A stretch of 64,000 bases of DNA from positions 23,282 through 87,281 of the forward strand of contig JAGBSO010000020.1 of the NCBI GenBank assembly GCA_017631795.1, read 5' to 3'. This DNA comes from Clostridia bacterium. GTDB lineage: Bacteria > Bacillota > Clostridia > Oscillospirales > Acutalibacteraceae. Under the pieces are notes generated by a model. The model was not told the DNA's origin. It did not search any database and worked only from the letters and a program-made list of their open reading frames with translations. The position numbers and the translations under genes were made by a program. This document shows, piece by piece, positions 8,162 through 15,166 of this stretch (its first letter is position 1; each line of letters begins with the position of its first letter).

Positions 8162-9088
8162 ATGAAAAAGAAATTTTCCGTTTTAGTTGCTATTGCACTC
8201 TGCATCACAATGCTTGCTACTTTCGCAGGTTGTGGCACAACAGATGCTGCTGAAGAAGTTGACACATTTGTTGCTGCAACAATTGATGTAGGTGACAGTC
8301 TTCCCGTATCAACAAATGAAATCATTGCATTTTACAATGATCTCATAACAAAAGTTCAGACTGACAGCAACTTTACTGCAGAAAACAAGCCCGGTCTCAA
8401 CACTTCCGAATCAATCAGAGTTGATAACTTAAAAGTGCTTGCATATGACACAGCAACAGGTGAAGCAACAGAAGATGATTCACTCAAAGCACTCAACACT
8501 TCTGCAAAAGCAATGAAAGACCGTATACTCGGCGGTATTGATACTTCAATCCCTGTCATTCCTTTCGGCGATATGAGCACATCATTCAACACTGTTATAT
8601 ATCCTTACGGATCAGCAGTCACAAATCTTACAGCTGACGATGTTGTAAAAGCTGAATCAAGTGCAGACGGCAGCAATCTCAACATTTATATTGTGCTTAA
8701 TAACACAGCAGACACAGTAAACAATGTTTTCGGAACAAGAGATAAAGCTGCTCTTCTTGCAACATTCAACGAAAACTGTGCTGATTTCGCAAGTATCAAT
8801 GACTATACAGTAAGCTATATCAGTGATGAAGAAAGCAATACTTATTCAACAATCAGTCTTACTGTAGAGCTTGAACAGCAGGACGACGGTTCATACAAAT
8901 GCACAGGCAGAATCACTTCATTCAGAATAAATATTGTTGCTGACGTAGCAGCAAACATCACATGCAAGGGTTCTTTGGCTGATCACGGTGATCTCCAGCT
9001 CCAGTTCAGATTTACTGATGAAAAGAACTACTCATTCGACTGGATGGGTAACGCTGATTGGGAACCCACTTCTGAAGCTGCTGCATAA
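8162..9088 (+). CDS. Secreted lipoprotein of unknown function
   Basis: The product is 308 residues. It opens MKKKFSVLVAIALCITMLATFAGCGTT, a lipoprotein signal with lipobox FAGC, so it is anchored outside the membrane. The mature part is acidic, rich in Asp, Ser and Thr, and has no motif I recognise; alternating hydrophobic stretches suggest beta structure. Codon use is enriched in the C-ending codons seen in gap, suggesting good expression. The start at 8162 follows GAAAGGGG; twelve upstream in-frame codons lack a ribosome site. A terminator follows the stop. Confidence 0.85.
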   Translation: MKKKFSVLVAIALCITMLATFAGCGTTDAAEEVDTFVAATIDVGDSLPVSTNEIIAFYNDLITKVQTDSNFTAENKPGLNTSESIRVDNLKVLAYDTATGEATEDDSLKALNTSAKAMKDRILGGIDTSIPVIPFGDMSTSFNTVIYPYGSAVTNLTADDVVKAESSADGSNLNIYIVLNNTADTVNNVFGTRDKAALLATFNENCADFASINDYTVSYISDEESNTYSTISLTVELEQQDDGSYKCTGRITSFRINIVADVAANITCKGSLADHGDLQLQFRFTDEKNYSFDWMGNADWEPTSEAAA

Positions 9089-9103
9089 TAAATAAAATAA
9101 TTT

Positions 9104-9133
9104 GAGAGGATGTATCAAACATCCTCTCTTTTA
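9104..9133 (+). terminator. Terminator after the 8162 lipoprotein
   Basis: GAGAGGATG / CATCCTCTC with a 7-nt loop and a T-rich tail. It overlaps the last codons of the convergent XRE gene, so it may serve both directions. Confidence 0.8.
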
Positions 9134-9738
9134 TTGTTAAGCATTTTGTTATATCGTTCACTGATTAATTCTTCTGCATGATAAATAATTGTTTTAAGAA
9201 ATTCAGGTTCATCGGAATACGCATACTCTGACATTTTATCTTTTTGCTTAGTCGCTGCGAACATTCTGTCAAGAATACCTGAGGCAAGCATTTCACCATC
9301 TTTCACATCAATACTGAACCAGTCTTTATCAGAAATACCGCATTTTGCGCTAAGAATTGCAAAACGATATACAGAAAGCAACATTTCTTCTTTAAGTCTG
9401 TTTTCTGCAGTGTCACCGGAAGCACTTAATTTTTCAACAAGGCTTACAATAGATCTGAATATTGTTTTTATTTTTAATTCAGAATCAGTTTCCAATTCAG
9501 TTTTTATATACACGTCATTTATCCCCTGACGGTTATCTGAAAAGCCGAGAAGATAGTCAGACGTAACGTCATAATAATCACACGCTTTTTTCAGAAAGTC
9601 AAGCTTGCATTCTCGTATTCCCTTTTCATAATGTGATAAAAGAGCCTGTGAAACACCAAGACACGAAGCTGCTTCCTTCTGACTCAAATTCTTTTCTTTT
9701 CTAAGATCTGTAAGACGCAAAGCAAAATCTGCACTCAT
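9115..9738 (-). CDS. XRE-family transcriptional regulator
   Basis: The protein is 207 residues. The N-terminal helix-turn-helix covers about residues 8-62 (LRKEKNLSQKEAASCLGVSQ, then LLSHYEKGIRE and a DVTSDYLLGF end). The C-terminal ~140 residues are helical and of unrecognised function, possibly a sensing or dimerisation domain. The start at 9738 has GGAGTG 6 nt upstream; the 61 extra upstream codons cross the promoter region and are rejected. It is divergent from the 9811 gene, with overlapping promoters and an inverted repeat between them, suggesting it regulates itself and that gene. Confidence 0.88.
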   Translation of the reverse strand: MSADFALRLTDLRKEKNLSQKEAASCLGVSQALLSHYEKGIRECKLDFLKKACDYYDVTSDYLLGFSDNRQGINDVYIKTELETDSELKIKTIFRSIVSLVEKLSASGDTAENRLKEEMLLSVYRFAILSAKCGISDKDWFSIDVKDGEMLASGILDRMFAATKQKDKMSEYAYSDEPEFLKTIIYHAEELISERYNKMLNNKREDV

Positions 9739-9740
9739 AC

Positions 9741-9798
9741 TTGACACTCCATAATTATTGATGTATATTATTTTACAACAGATAAAACAATTTGTAAA
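9741..9798. promoter_or_regulatory. Divergent overlapping promoters with inverted repeat
   Basis: The plus-strand promoter is TTGACA (9741-9746), 17 bp, TATATT (9764-9769). The minus-strand promoter is TTTACA (9793-9798), 17 bp, TAAAAT (9770-9775). The two -10 elements abut. TTTACAA (9772-9778) and TTGTAAA (9792-9798) form an inverted repeat with 20-bp arm spacing inside the minus promoter, a plausible operator for the XRE regulator. Confidence 0.55.
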
Positions 9799-9810
9799 GG
9801 ATAAAATGGA

Positions 9811-10503
9811 ATGAGAAACTACAAAATATATCTTATCAGAAACGGACTGACAACAGGTACAATAGAAGGCAGATATATAGGTCATACAGATGAATCTCTT
9901 TGTGAAGAAGGCAGAAAACAAATCGTTGAACTTTCCACAACCGGTTATTTCCCTGAAGTTGAAGCTGTTTTTTCAAGCCCTCTAAAAAGATGCACGGAAA
10001 CAGCAAAACTCATATATCCTGACAAAAATCCGATTATTTTAGATGATCTTAAAGAATGCAATTTCGGCGAATTTGAAAGCATGACAGCAGATGAACTCAG
10101 CGACAATGAAGATTTCAAAGAATGGCTTAAAGGCGGAAGTGATGCAGCGCCCCCGTTCGGCGAATCAAACGGCGAATTCAGCACAAGAATATGCAATGCT
10201 TTCATAAAAATTGTTGAAGGCTTATTGAAAACAGGCACAAGAGAAACTGCAATTATAACTCATGGCGGTATCATAATGTCATGGCTTGCAGCTTTCGGCC
10301 TTCCTGAAGCACCTATAACAGACTGGAGAACTCCGTCAGGCTGCGGATATATGCTCAGTCTGAATGCATCAATATGGTCAAGACTTCGAAAAATTGAAGT
10401 TATTGATGAAATTCCGTTCACCATACGTGAAGAAGCTGAAGACAATTGGTTTTCAGACAGAAGCGAATTTATCTGGCAGGATTATAATACAGAAGATGAA
10501 TAA
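9811..10503 (+). CDS. Histidine-phosphatase-fold protein with Asn for catalytic His
   Basis: This 230-residue protein belongs to the phosphoglycerate mutase-like / CobC-like superfamily. The N-terminus reads YLIRNGLTTGTIEGRYIGHT, where the family has (L/I)RHG. Here the codon is AAC, so the phosphorylated His is Asn. Other landmarks remain: FSSPLKRCTETA with its Arg, the acidic ECNFGEFES loop, and ITHGGIIMSW with the second His. The loss predicts no classical phosphohistidine intermediate, so it may bind rather than hydrolyse its ligand. It is divergent from an XRE regulator. A sequencing error at one base cannot be excluded. Confidence 0.85.
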   Translation: MRNYKIYLIRNGLTTGTIEGRYIGHTDESLCEEGRKQIVELSTTGYFPEVEAVFSSPLKRCTETAKLIYPDKNPIILDDLKECNFGEFESMTADELSDNEDFKEWLKGGSDAAPPFGESNGEFSTRICNAFIKIVEGLLKTGTRETAIITHGGIIMSWLAAFGLPEAPITDWRTPSGCGYMLSLNASIWSRLRKIEVIDEIPFTIREEAEDNWFSDRSEFIWQDYNTEDE

Positions 10504-10508
10504 AATTA

Positions 10509-10543
10509 AAGAGGCTGTCCGATTAAAATGTGGCAGCCTCTTG
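10509..10543 (+). terminator. Possible terminator after the 9811 gene
   Basis: AAGAGGCTGTC and GGCAGCCTCTT pair into a hairpin with an A-rich loop; the following tract is only moderately T-rich. Confidence 0.5.
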
Positions 10544-10548
10544 ATTTA

Positions 10549-10674
10549 TCAATAGAATATTTCCTGTTTTTTATGATATTTTTTTATAACTTTTTTAACA
10601 GCCGACCAGACTATTGCAATAGTCGTAAAAGCCATAAATGTTGCTAAAGGATTTTTTACATTATTTTTCTTCAT
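10549..10674 (-). CDS. 41-residue single-pass membrane protein
   Basis: The predicted peptide starts MKKNNVKNPLATFMAF and ends KKYHKKQEIFY. One hydrophobic segment (about residues 9-26) is followed by a strongly basic tail with seven Lys or His. The evidence that it is real is a GGAGG site 8 nt before the ATG; that site lies inside the last codons of the 10676 gene, whose TAA is 1 nt from this ATG, so translation is probably coupled. It is last in the cwlD-radA-10676 group. No family is recognised. Confidence 0.6.
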   Translation of the reverse strand: MKKNNVKNPLATFMAFTTIAIVWSAVKKVIKKYHKKQEIFY

Positions 10675-10675
10675 T

Positions 10676-11386
10676 TTATAGTCCTCCGATCGAAATTATA
10701 CTTCCGATATCTTCAAGATTGCCTGAAAAATATACATATCTTACATTATATTTTTTCAGAAACAAGTCTATGTTTTTATAATCAGGATGTTTTGTGATAT
10801 CTCCGTTGAAAATTATTTCATCATGAGCTGTTTTTCCTGTAGCTCCGCCTATAAATCCATATTCAAAACCGGGTAGTTCAACACTCCCCTTTGATATTTT
10901 TAATACATCCAGACCTGACTTTATACATTCTTTATAAACAGATTCATCATCCGTTATAATCGCATTATCATTCACCGGAACAACAGAACATTTAGTATAG
11001 CCTTGCTTCACATTGATTATATTATAACCTGCCTTATACATTTTGGCAATAATTTCAGTACTGACAGTTTCAGGATTGCATATAAAATGTTTCCCTGTAC
11101 AAACACAGTTCAGAAGTACATCTCCCGGATAGTCACTTCTGAGTTTTTTATTTAATACAACAATATTTTTACAGTACTTATTTAACCGGTCATAATATTC
11201 AGCCATTTCATTTGCTATAAACAATGTATCCTTGCCGTCAAAAAAGAACGACAAATCTGCATGATGTGCAACACGAATATCCACATCAGGATTATTCTGA
11301 AATTTTACAATATCAAAACCGGATTTTATCAAATATGTTCTTACATCATCTGATAATCCCGATGCTATAACAGCTTTTTTAATCAT
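10676..11386 (-). CDS. Pentein/GME-fold-like protein, DUF6873-like
   Basis: This 236-residue cytoplasmic protein has features suggesting an amidinotransferase-like five-bladed fold: repeated blocks such as NVKQGYTKCSVVPVNDNAII and GFIGGATGKTAHDEIIFNGD. I relate it to DUF6873 from memory, so the family name needs a profile search. Possible catalytic-type residues are His (HADLSFFFD), Cys (CVCTGKHF, YTKCSV) and Asp, but no complete deiminase triad is assignable. Its ATG overlaps the end of radA by 4 bp, and it is followed by the 41-residue gene, so the four genes look cotranscribed. Confidence 0.6.
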   Translation of the reverse strand: MIKKAVIASGLSDDVRTYLIKSGFDIVKFQNNPDVDIRVAHHADLSFFFDGKDTLFIANEMAEYYDRLNKYCKNIVVLNKKLRSDYPGDVLLNCVCTGKHFICNPETVSTEIIAKMYKAGYNIINVKQGYTKCSVVPVNDNAIITDDESVYKECIKSGLDVLKISKGSVELPGFEYGFIGGATGKTAHDEIIFNGDITKHPDYKNIDLFLKKYNVRYVYFSGNLEDIGSIISIGGL

Positions 11387-12750
11387 AATACTATTTCTGT
11401 AAACGCATCACGCACAGTGCGTACACCAACAATTTCAGCTTGCTCTTTCACATCATCAGGCAATGATTTAAAATTATGAAACGGTATAATTATCTTTCTG
11501 AATCCCATTCGCACAGCTTCATTTACACGCTGCTGTGCATTTGAAACGCCTCTTATTTCACCAGCAAGACCGATTTCACCAAAAGCAATAACATCATCTT
11601 TGAGAATCATATCTTTCAATGACGAAACAAGTGCAAGCACAACTGACAGGTCTGATGCAGGCTCATCAATTTTAAGTCCGCCGATTATATTAAGGTAACA
11701 ATCAGTATTTGCAAAATAATATCCGCATCTTTTCTCAAGCACAGCAATAAGCATTGACATTCGGTTAAAATCATATCCGTTTGTCATTCGTCTCGGAGTT
11801 CCGAATCCTGTTGCAGTCACAAGTGCCTGAACTTCTGCAAGAATTGGTCTTGAGCCCTCCATAACGCACATAACGCATGTTCCCGAAGTATTTTTCGGTC
11901 TTCCCTCAAGAAGCATTTTAGAGGGGTTAGGGACTTCTTCAAGCCCTGTATCATTCATTGTAAAAACGCCGATTTCATTAGTTGATCCGAATCTGTTCTT
12001 TACAGCACGCAAAATTCGGTATGACATATTCTTGTCACCCTCAAAATAAAGAACAGTATCAACAATATGCTCAAGCACCTTTGGACCTGCGATATTACCG
12101 TCCTTATTAACGTGTCCGACAATAAAAATCGGAATTGCAAGAGACTTTGCTGTACGCATAAATAAGTTTGTACATTCACGCACCTGGGTAACACTACCTG
12201 TTGATGATTGAATGTCTGTTATGTTCATAGTCTGGATAGAATCGATAATAACAACATCGGGCTTGTCTGTCCTGATAAGCTCAGAGATATATTCGGCATC
12301 CGTTTCACACAGTACATACAGATTTTTACTCGTTACACCAAGTCTTGAAGCTCTGAGTTTGATCTGACTTGCTGATTCTTCACCCGAGACATATAAAACT
12401 GTCTTTCTTTCAGATAAAAATTTGCAAGCCTGCAACAGAATTGTTGACTTTCCTATTCCGGGGTCACCACCGATAAGTACAAGTGAGCCTTTTACAAGGC
12501 CTCCACCGAGGACTCTGTTGAACTCAGAAATTCCTGTATTATATCTGATCTCACTTGTTTCACTTATTTCATCAATAACAACTGCTCTGCTTCTGTCTAT
12601 TGAAGCAGAGTGTTTTTTTGATGAAATCGGATTAACAACAGTTTCTTCCATTGTATTCCATTCTCCGCAACCGGGGCACTGCCCGAACCATTTTGCAGAT
12701 TCATATGAGCACTGATTACAAACATACATTGTTTTTGATTTAGATGCCAT
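11383..12750 (-). CDS. radA: DNA repair protein RadA (Sms)
   Basis: This 455-residue RecA-like helicase promotes branch migration in recombination. Landmarks: an N-terminal C4 zinc finger (CNQCSYESAKWFGQCPGCGE), Walker A GGDPGIGKST, the RadA-specific KNRFGSTNEIG motif, and a C-terminal Lon-like domain (LAEVQALV, IGGLKIDEPASDLSV, GEIGLAGEIRGV). The start at 12750 follows GAGAGG by 7 nt; the upstream TTG reading overlaps that site. It lies 11 bp after cwlD and its stop overlaps the next start. Confidence 0.98.
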   Translation of the reverse strand: MASKSKTMYVCNQCSYESAKWFGQCPGCGEWNTMEETVVNPISSKKHSASIDRSRAVVIDEISETSEIRYNTGISEFNRVLGGGLVKGSLVLIGGDPGIGKSTILLQACKFLSERKTVLYVSGEESASQIKLRASRLGVTSKNLYVLCETDAEYISELIRTDKPDVVIIDSIQTMNITDIQSSTGSVTQVRECTNLFMRTAKSLAIPIFIVGHVNKDGNIAGPKVLEHIVDTVLYFEGDKNMSYRILRAVKNRFGSTNEIGVFTMNDTGLEEVPNPSKMLLEGRPKNTSGTCVMCVMEGSRPILAEVQALVTATGFGTPRRMTNGYDFNRMSMLIAVLEKRCGYYFANTDCYLNIIGGLKIDEPASDLSVVLALVSSLKDMILKDDVIAFGEIGLAGEIRGVSNAQQRVNEAVRMGFRKIIIPFHNFKSLPDDVKEQAEIVGVRTVRDAFTEIVL

Positions 12751-12761
12751 TTTTATGCCTC

Positions 12762-13487
12762 TCAATTTCTTATTACAGATTCATATTCTGTACTGTTAAG
12801 ATAATTTATAATTCCGTTGCAGATAGATTCTGCCATCTGTGTACGATAATTGTCATTTTTTAATTTTTCAGTTTCTTCGGCATTTGAAAGAAATCCGCAT
12901 TCAACCATAACAGAAGGAACTGAAGAATGATAAAGCAAATATATTGAAGAATCACTTTGCTTTATCTGTCGTGTATTATCAGGTTGCAAGAAAGTTACAA
13001 CACTGTTTTGGATATGCTGCGCAAGTTTTTCACTGTCGGTATTATTCGGAGAATAAAAAACCTGTGTACCACTATATTTGCTTTCTGTAAAATAATTCAT
13101 ATGAACAGAAACAAAAACCGAATCGGGATTGGATTCAATTATTTTAAGTCTGTTATGAATATCAGAAACTTTTTGCTGTCTGATAGTATCAGCACCTGTA
13201 TTATGTATTGAATTATCGTCTGATCTTGTCAGTATTGTTTTATATCCATGTTCTGAAAGATAAGAATTGATTTTTAGCGCAATATCAAGATTCAGGTGCT
13301 GCTCCTGAGTACCATCTGAAGCAACGGCACCGCCATCAGCACCACCATGACCTGCATCAATTATAATAACAGGAGCATCCGCTGCATTTTGTACAGGTAC
13401 GCTATCACTGAAATTACCGACATAAACAAGACATACAATTGATATAATAATAAAAAAATACGGAACAACTTTTTTTAAGCTAATCAT
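12762..13487 (-). CDS. cwlD: N-acetylmuramoyl-L-alanine amidase, CwlD-like (Amidase_3)
   Basis: The protein is 241 residues. A membrane anchor (about residues 5-24) precedes a zinc amidase domain with IDAGHGGADGGAV, SVHMNYF and VECGFLSNAEE. CwlD makes muramic-delta-lactam in spore cortex in Bacillus and Clostridium. The short single-domain form with an N-terminal anchor fits CwlD, but other Amidase_3 enzymes are close, so sporulation is suggested, not shown. The ATG at 13487 has AGGTG 6 nt upstream. It heads the cwlD-radA group. Confidence 0.85.
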   Translation of the reverse strand: MISLKKVVPYFFIIISIVCLVYVGNFSDSVPVQNAADAPVIIIDAGHGGADGGAVASDGTQEQHLNLDIALKINSYLSEHGYKTILTRSDDNSIHNTGADTIRQQKVSDIHNRLKIIESNPDSVFVSVHMNYFTESKYSGTQVFYSPNNTDSEKLAQHIQNSVVTFLQPDNTRQIKQSDSSIYLLYHSSVPSVMVECGFLSNAEETEKLKNDNYRTQMAESICNGIINYLNSTEYESVIRN

Positions 13488-13546
13488 GTAAATCACCTGT
13501 TATATAGTTATTCCTCATATTTGCATTTATTCCCACAAATATCAAA

Positions 13547-13568
13547 TCCGCCACCGGAAGGTGGCGGA
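13547..13568 (-). terminator. Strong hairpin after the 38-residue peptide gene
   Basis: TCCGCCACC and GGTGGCGGA form a perfect 9-bp GC-rich stem around a 4-nt loop. The minus-strand tail (TTTGATATTT) is moderately T-rich. It lies 25 bp after the peptide stop and upstream of cwlD. Confidence 0.7.
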
Positions 13569-13592
13569 CTGACACACAAATGTTGATTAGAA

Positions 13593-13709
13593 TTATTCTG
13601 CCATGTTGCTGAGCATTTCTGCAAGACCGTCAACAACAGATGCAAAGATGCCGAGGGGAAGAAGAACCTTAATCATGAACTTAAGGAGAAGCTTAACGAT
13701 AACCTTCAT
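13593..13709 (-). CDS. 38-residue amphipathic Lys/Leu-rich peptide
   Basis: The peptide begins MKVIVKLLLKFMIKVLLPLG and ends VVDGLAEMLSNMAE. Lys falls at residues 2, 6, 10 and 14, on one face of a helix packed with Leu/Val/Ile; the C-terminal third is mildly acidic. A real gene is supported by AAAGGATGG upstream of the ATG, its own promoter (13746-13774), a strong hairpin downstream, and codon use like gap (all four Lys are AAG, Leu CTT/CTC). It resembles in general shape phenol-soluble modulins, leaderless bacteriocins and type I toxins, but no homology is recognised. This and its signals fill the 325-bp gap 13488-13812. Confidence 0.65.
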   Translation of the reverse strand: MKVIVKLLLKFMIKVLLPLGIFASVVDGLAEMLSNMAE

Positions 13710-13745
13710 TTCTAATTTCCATCCTTTCTTTATTTTGGTATTTTT

Positions 13746-13774
13746 ATTATACAATAACAAAATCACAAAATCAA
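13746..13774 (-). promoter_or_regulatory. Promoter of the 38-residue peptide gene
   Basis: TTGATT (13769-13774), a 17-bp spacer and a perfect TATAAT (13746-13751), 37 bp upstream of the ATG. Confidence 0.7.
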
Positions 13775-13812
13775 TAGGAATTAGAAAAATTTTTTAAAAT
13801 TTTATGAATTTT

Positions 13813-14484
13813 TTATTTGATGGTCACTGGCTCATCAAATTTTATACCATGTGTATCAACACGGACAGATTCAATTACAACATTACTCAAAGGTTTGTCA
13901 TTATAATCAGTTTCAACAAATGCAATCTCATCAACAATTTCGATTCCGCTTATAACTTCACCAAATGCAGCATACTGACCGTCAAGATGAGGTGCAGCCT
14001 GATGCATGATAAAGAACTGACTTCCTGCCGAATCATAGCTGTACCCGCCTCTTGCCATTGATATTACTCCTCTTGTATGTGCAATATCATTTTCGAATCC
14101 ATTTACATTGAATTCACCTGCAATTGAATAACCGGGATCCCCCATACCATTTCCGTTCGGACAGCCACCCTGAATCATAAATCCTGAGATTACTCTATGA
14201 AATGTAAGGCCGTCATAAAAACCTTTGTTTGCAAGAGAAATAAAGTTTTTTACAGTGTTTGGAGCTTTTTCATAATAAAGTTCAACTGTGATTTCACCAT
14301 AATTTTTTACATTAATGACTGCAATCGGATTGCCTGATTCTTTCTGCGGAAGATCATTATCTGTTTCAGCACCAATAACTGCAGCATTATCATTATCAGA
14401 AGCATCAGACTTTTTGCATCCTGTGAATGCAAAAAAACTAAAAACCATTAAACATGCAAGAACTAAAGACATATATTTTTTCAT
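13813..14484 (-). CDS. Cyclophilin-type peptidyl-prolyl isomerase lipoprotein
   Basis: The protein is 223 residues with a lipoprotein signal ending FAFTGCKK, so it is anchored outside the membrane. The cyclophilin domain keeps the catalytic features: LTFHRVISGFMIQGG (the Arg, Phe and Gln of the active site), AGSQFFIMH and YAAFGEVISG. It probably helps fold secreted or surface proteins. It lies 15 bp after a second cyclophilin lipoprotein and probably in the same transcript as the sugar transferase upstream. Confidence 0.93.
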   Translation of the reverse strand: MKKYMSLVLACLMVFSFFAFTGCKKSDASDNDNAAVIGAETDNDLPQKESGNPIAVINVKNYGEITVELYYEKAPNTVKNFISLANKGFYDGLTFHRVISGFMIQGGCPNGNGMGDPGYSIAGEFNVNGFENDIAHTRGVISMARGGYSYDSAGSQFFIMHQAAPHLDGQYAAFGEVISGIEIVDEIAFVETDYNDKPLSNVVIESVRVDTHGIKFDEPVTIK

Positions 14485-14499
14485 AATATAACTCCACTT

Positions 14500-15156
14500 T
14501 TACTTAAGAATTATTGTCGGTGATGGCATTTTTGCACCATAAGTATTTACTTTTACCTTTTCAATACCGACAGGTGTCAGAATTTTGTCGTCATCATCAA
14601 CTTCAGATGCTGCTATTTTGTCAATATTTTCCATTCCTTCAATTACTTTACCGAATGCAGTAAAATTTGAATCAAAATGCACCTGATCTTCAGTAAGAAT
14701 GAAAAACTGACCTGTAAGAGTGTCGGAATATGATGTTCTGATCATAGATACTGTGCCTCTCGTATGTGAAAGAGCATTATGATCAAGCTCATCCTGAACA
14801 TAATAAGGAGGCTCAAAATCGCCTTCCATTGCGCCTGTCATTACAATACAGTTATTGCGGACATCAGTGAAGCCCATTTTATCATATATTTTCTCATCTG
14901 CAAATGCAATGAAATTTGCAACCGCATTCGGAGCCGCTTCATAGCAAAGCTCAATAACAACTTCTGAGCCATCTGTAAGAGTTAACACAGCCTGCGGATT
15001 TTTTTCAATTTCAATGGTAAAAATCTCATCGCCTGTCGGGAATTCTTCATAAAATGAATCATTATAAAATTCATCGGGATTTTTAGTTTCATTTCCGCAA
15101 GCACACAAACTAAGAACCATAACAGCAACGAGTAAAATTCCAATTATCCTATTCAT
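14500..15156 (-). CDS. Cyclophilin-like lipoprotein lacking catalytic residues
   Basis: This lipoprotein of about 218 residues opens MNRIIGILLVAVMVLSLCAC, with lipobox LCAC. The fold is recognisable (IELCYEAAPNAVANFIAFAD, LSHTRGTVSMIR, TGQFFILTE, FTAFGKVIEG). The active-site strand reads MGFTDVRNNCIVMTGA where the paralogue has LTFHRVISGFMIQGG, so the catalytic Arg, Phe and Gln positions are Asp, Cys and Met. It is probably not a normal isomerase and may bind peptides. The start is one of two adjacent ATGs (15159/15156) after AAGGTG; 15156 has the better spacing. It is paired with the active-looking paralogue downstream. Confidence 0.85.
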   Translation of the reverse strand: MNRIIGILLVAVMVLSLCACGNETKNPDEFYNDSFYEEFPTGDEIFTIEIEKNPQAVLTLTDGSEVVIELCYEAAPNAVANFIAFADEKIYDKMGFTDVRNNCIVMTGAMEGDFEPPYYVQDELDHNALSHTRGTVSMIRTSYSDTLTGQFFILTEDQVHFDSNFTAFGKVIEGMENIDKIAASEVDDDDKILTPVGIEKVKVNTYGAKMPSPTIILK

Positions 15157-15166
15157 CATCTTCACC

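Noticed and set aside
13547..13568. GC-rich hairpin as a possible attenuator of cwlD
   Set aside because: No alternative pairing partner is visible, and its position directly after the 38-residue peptide gene fits a terminator better.
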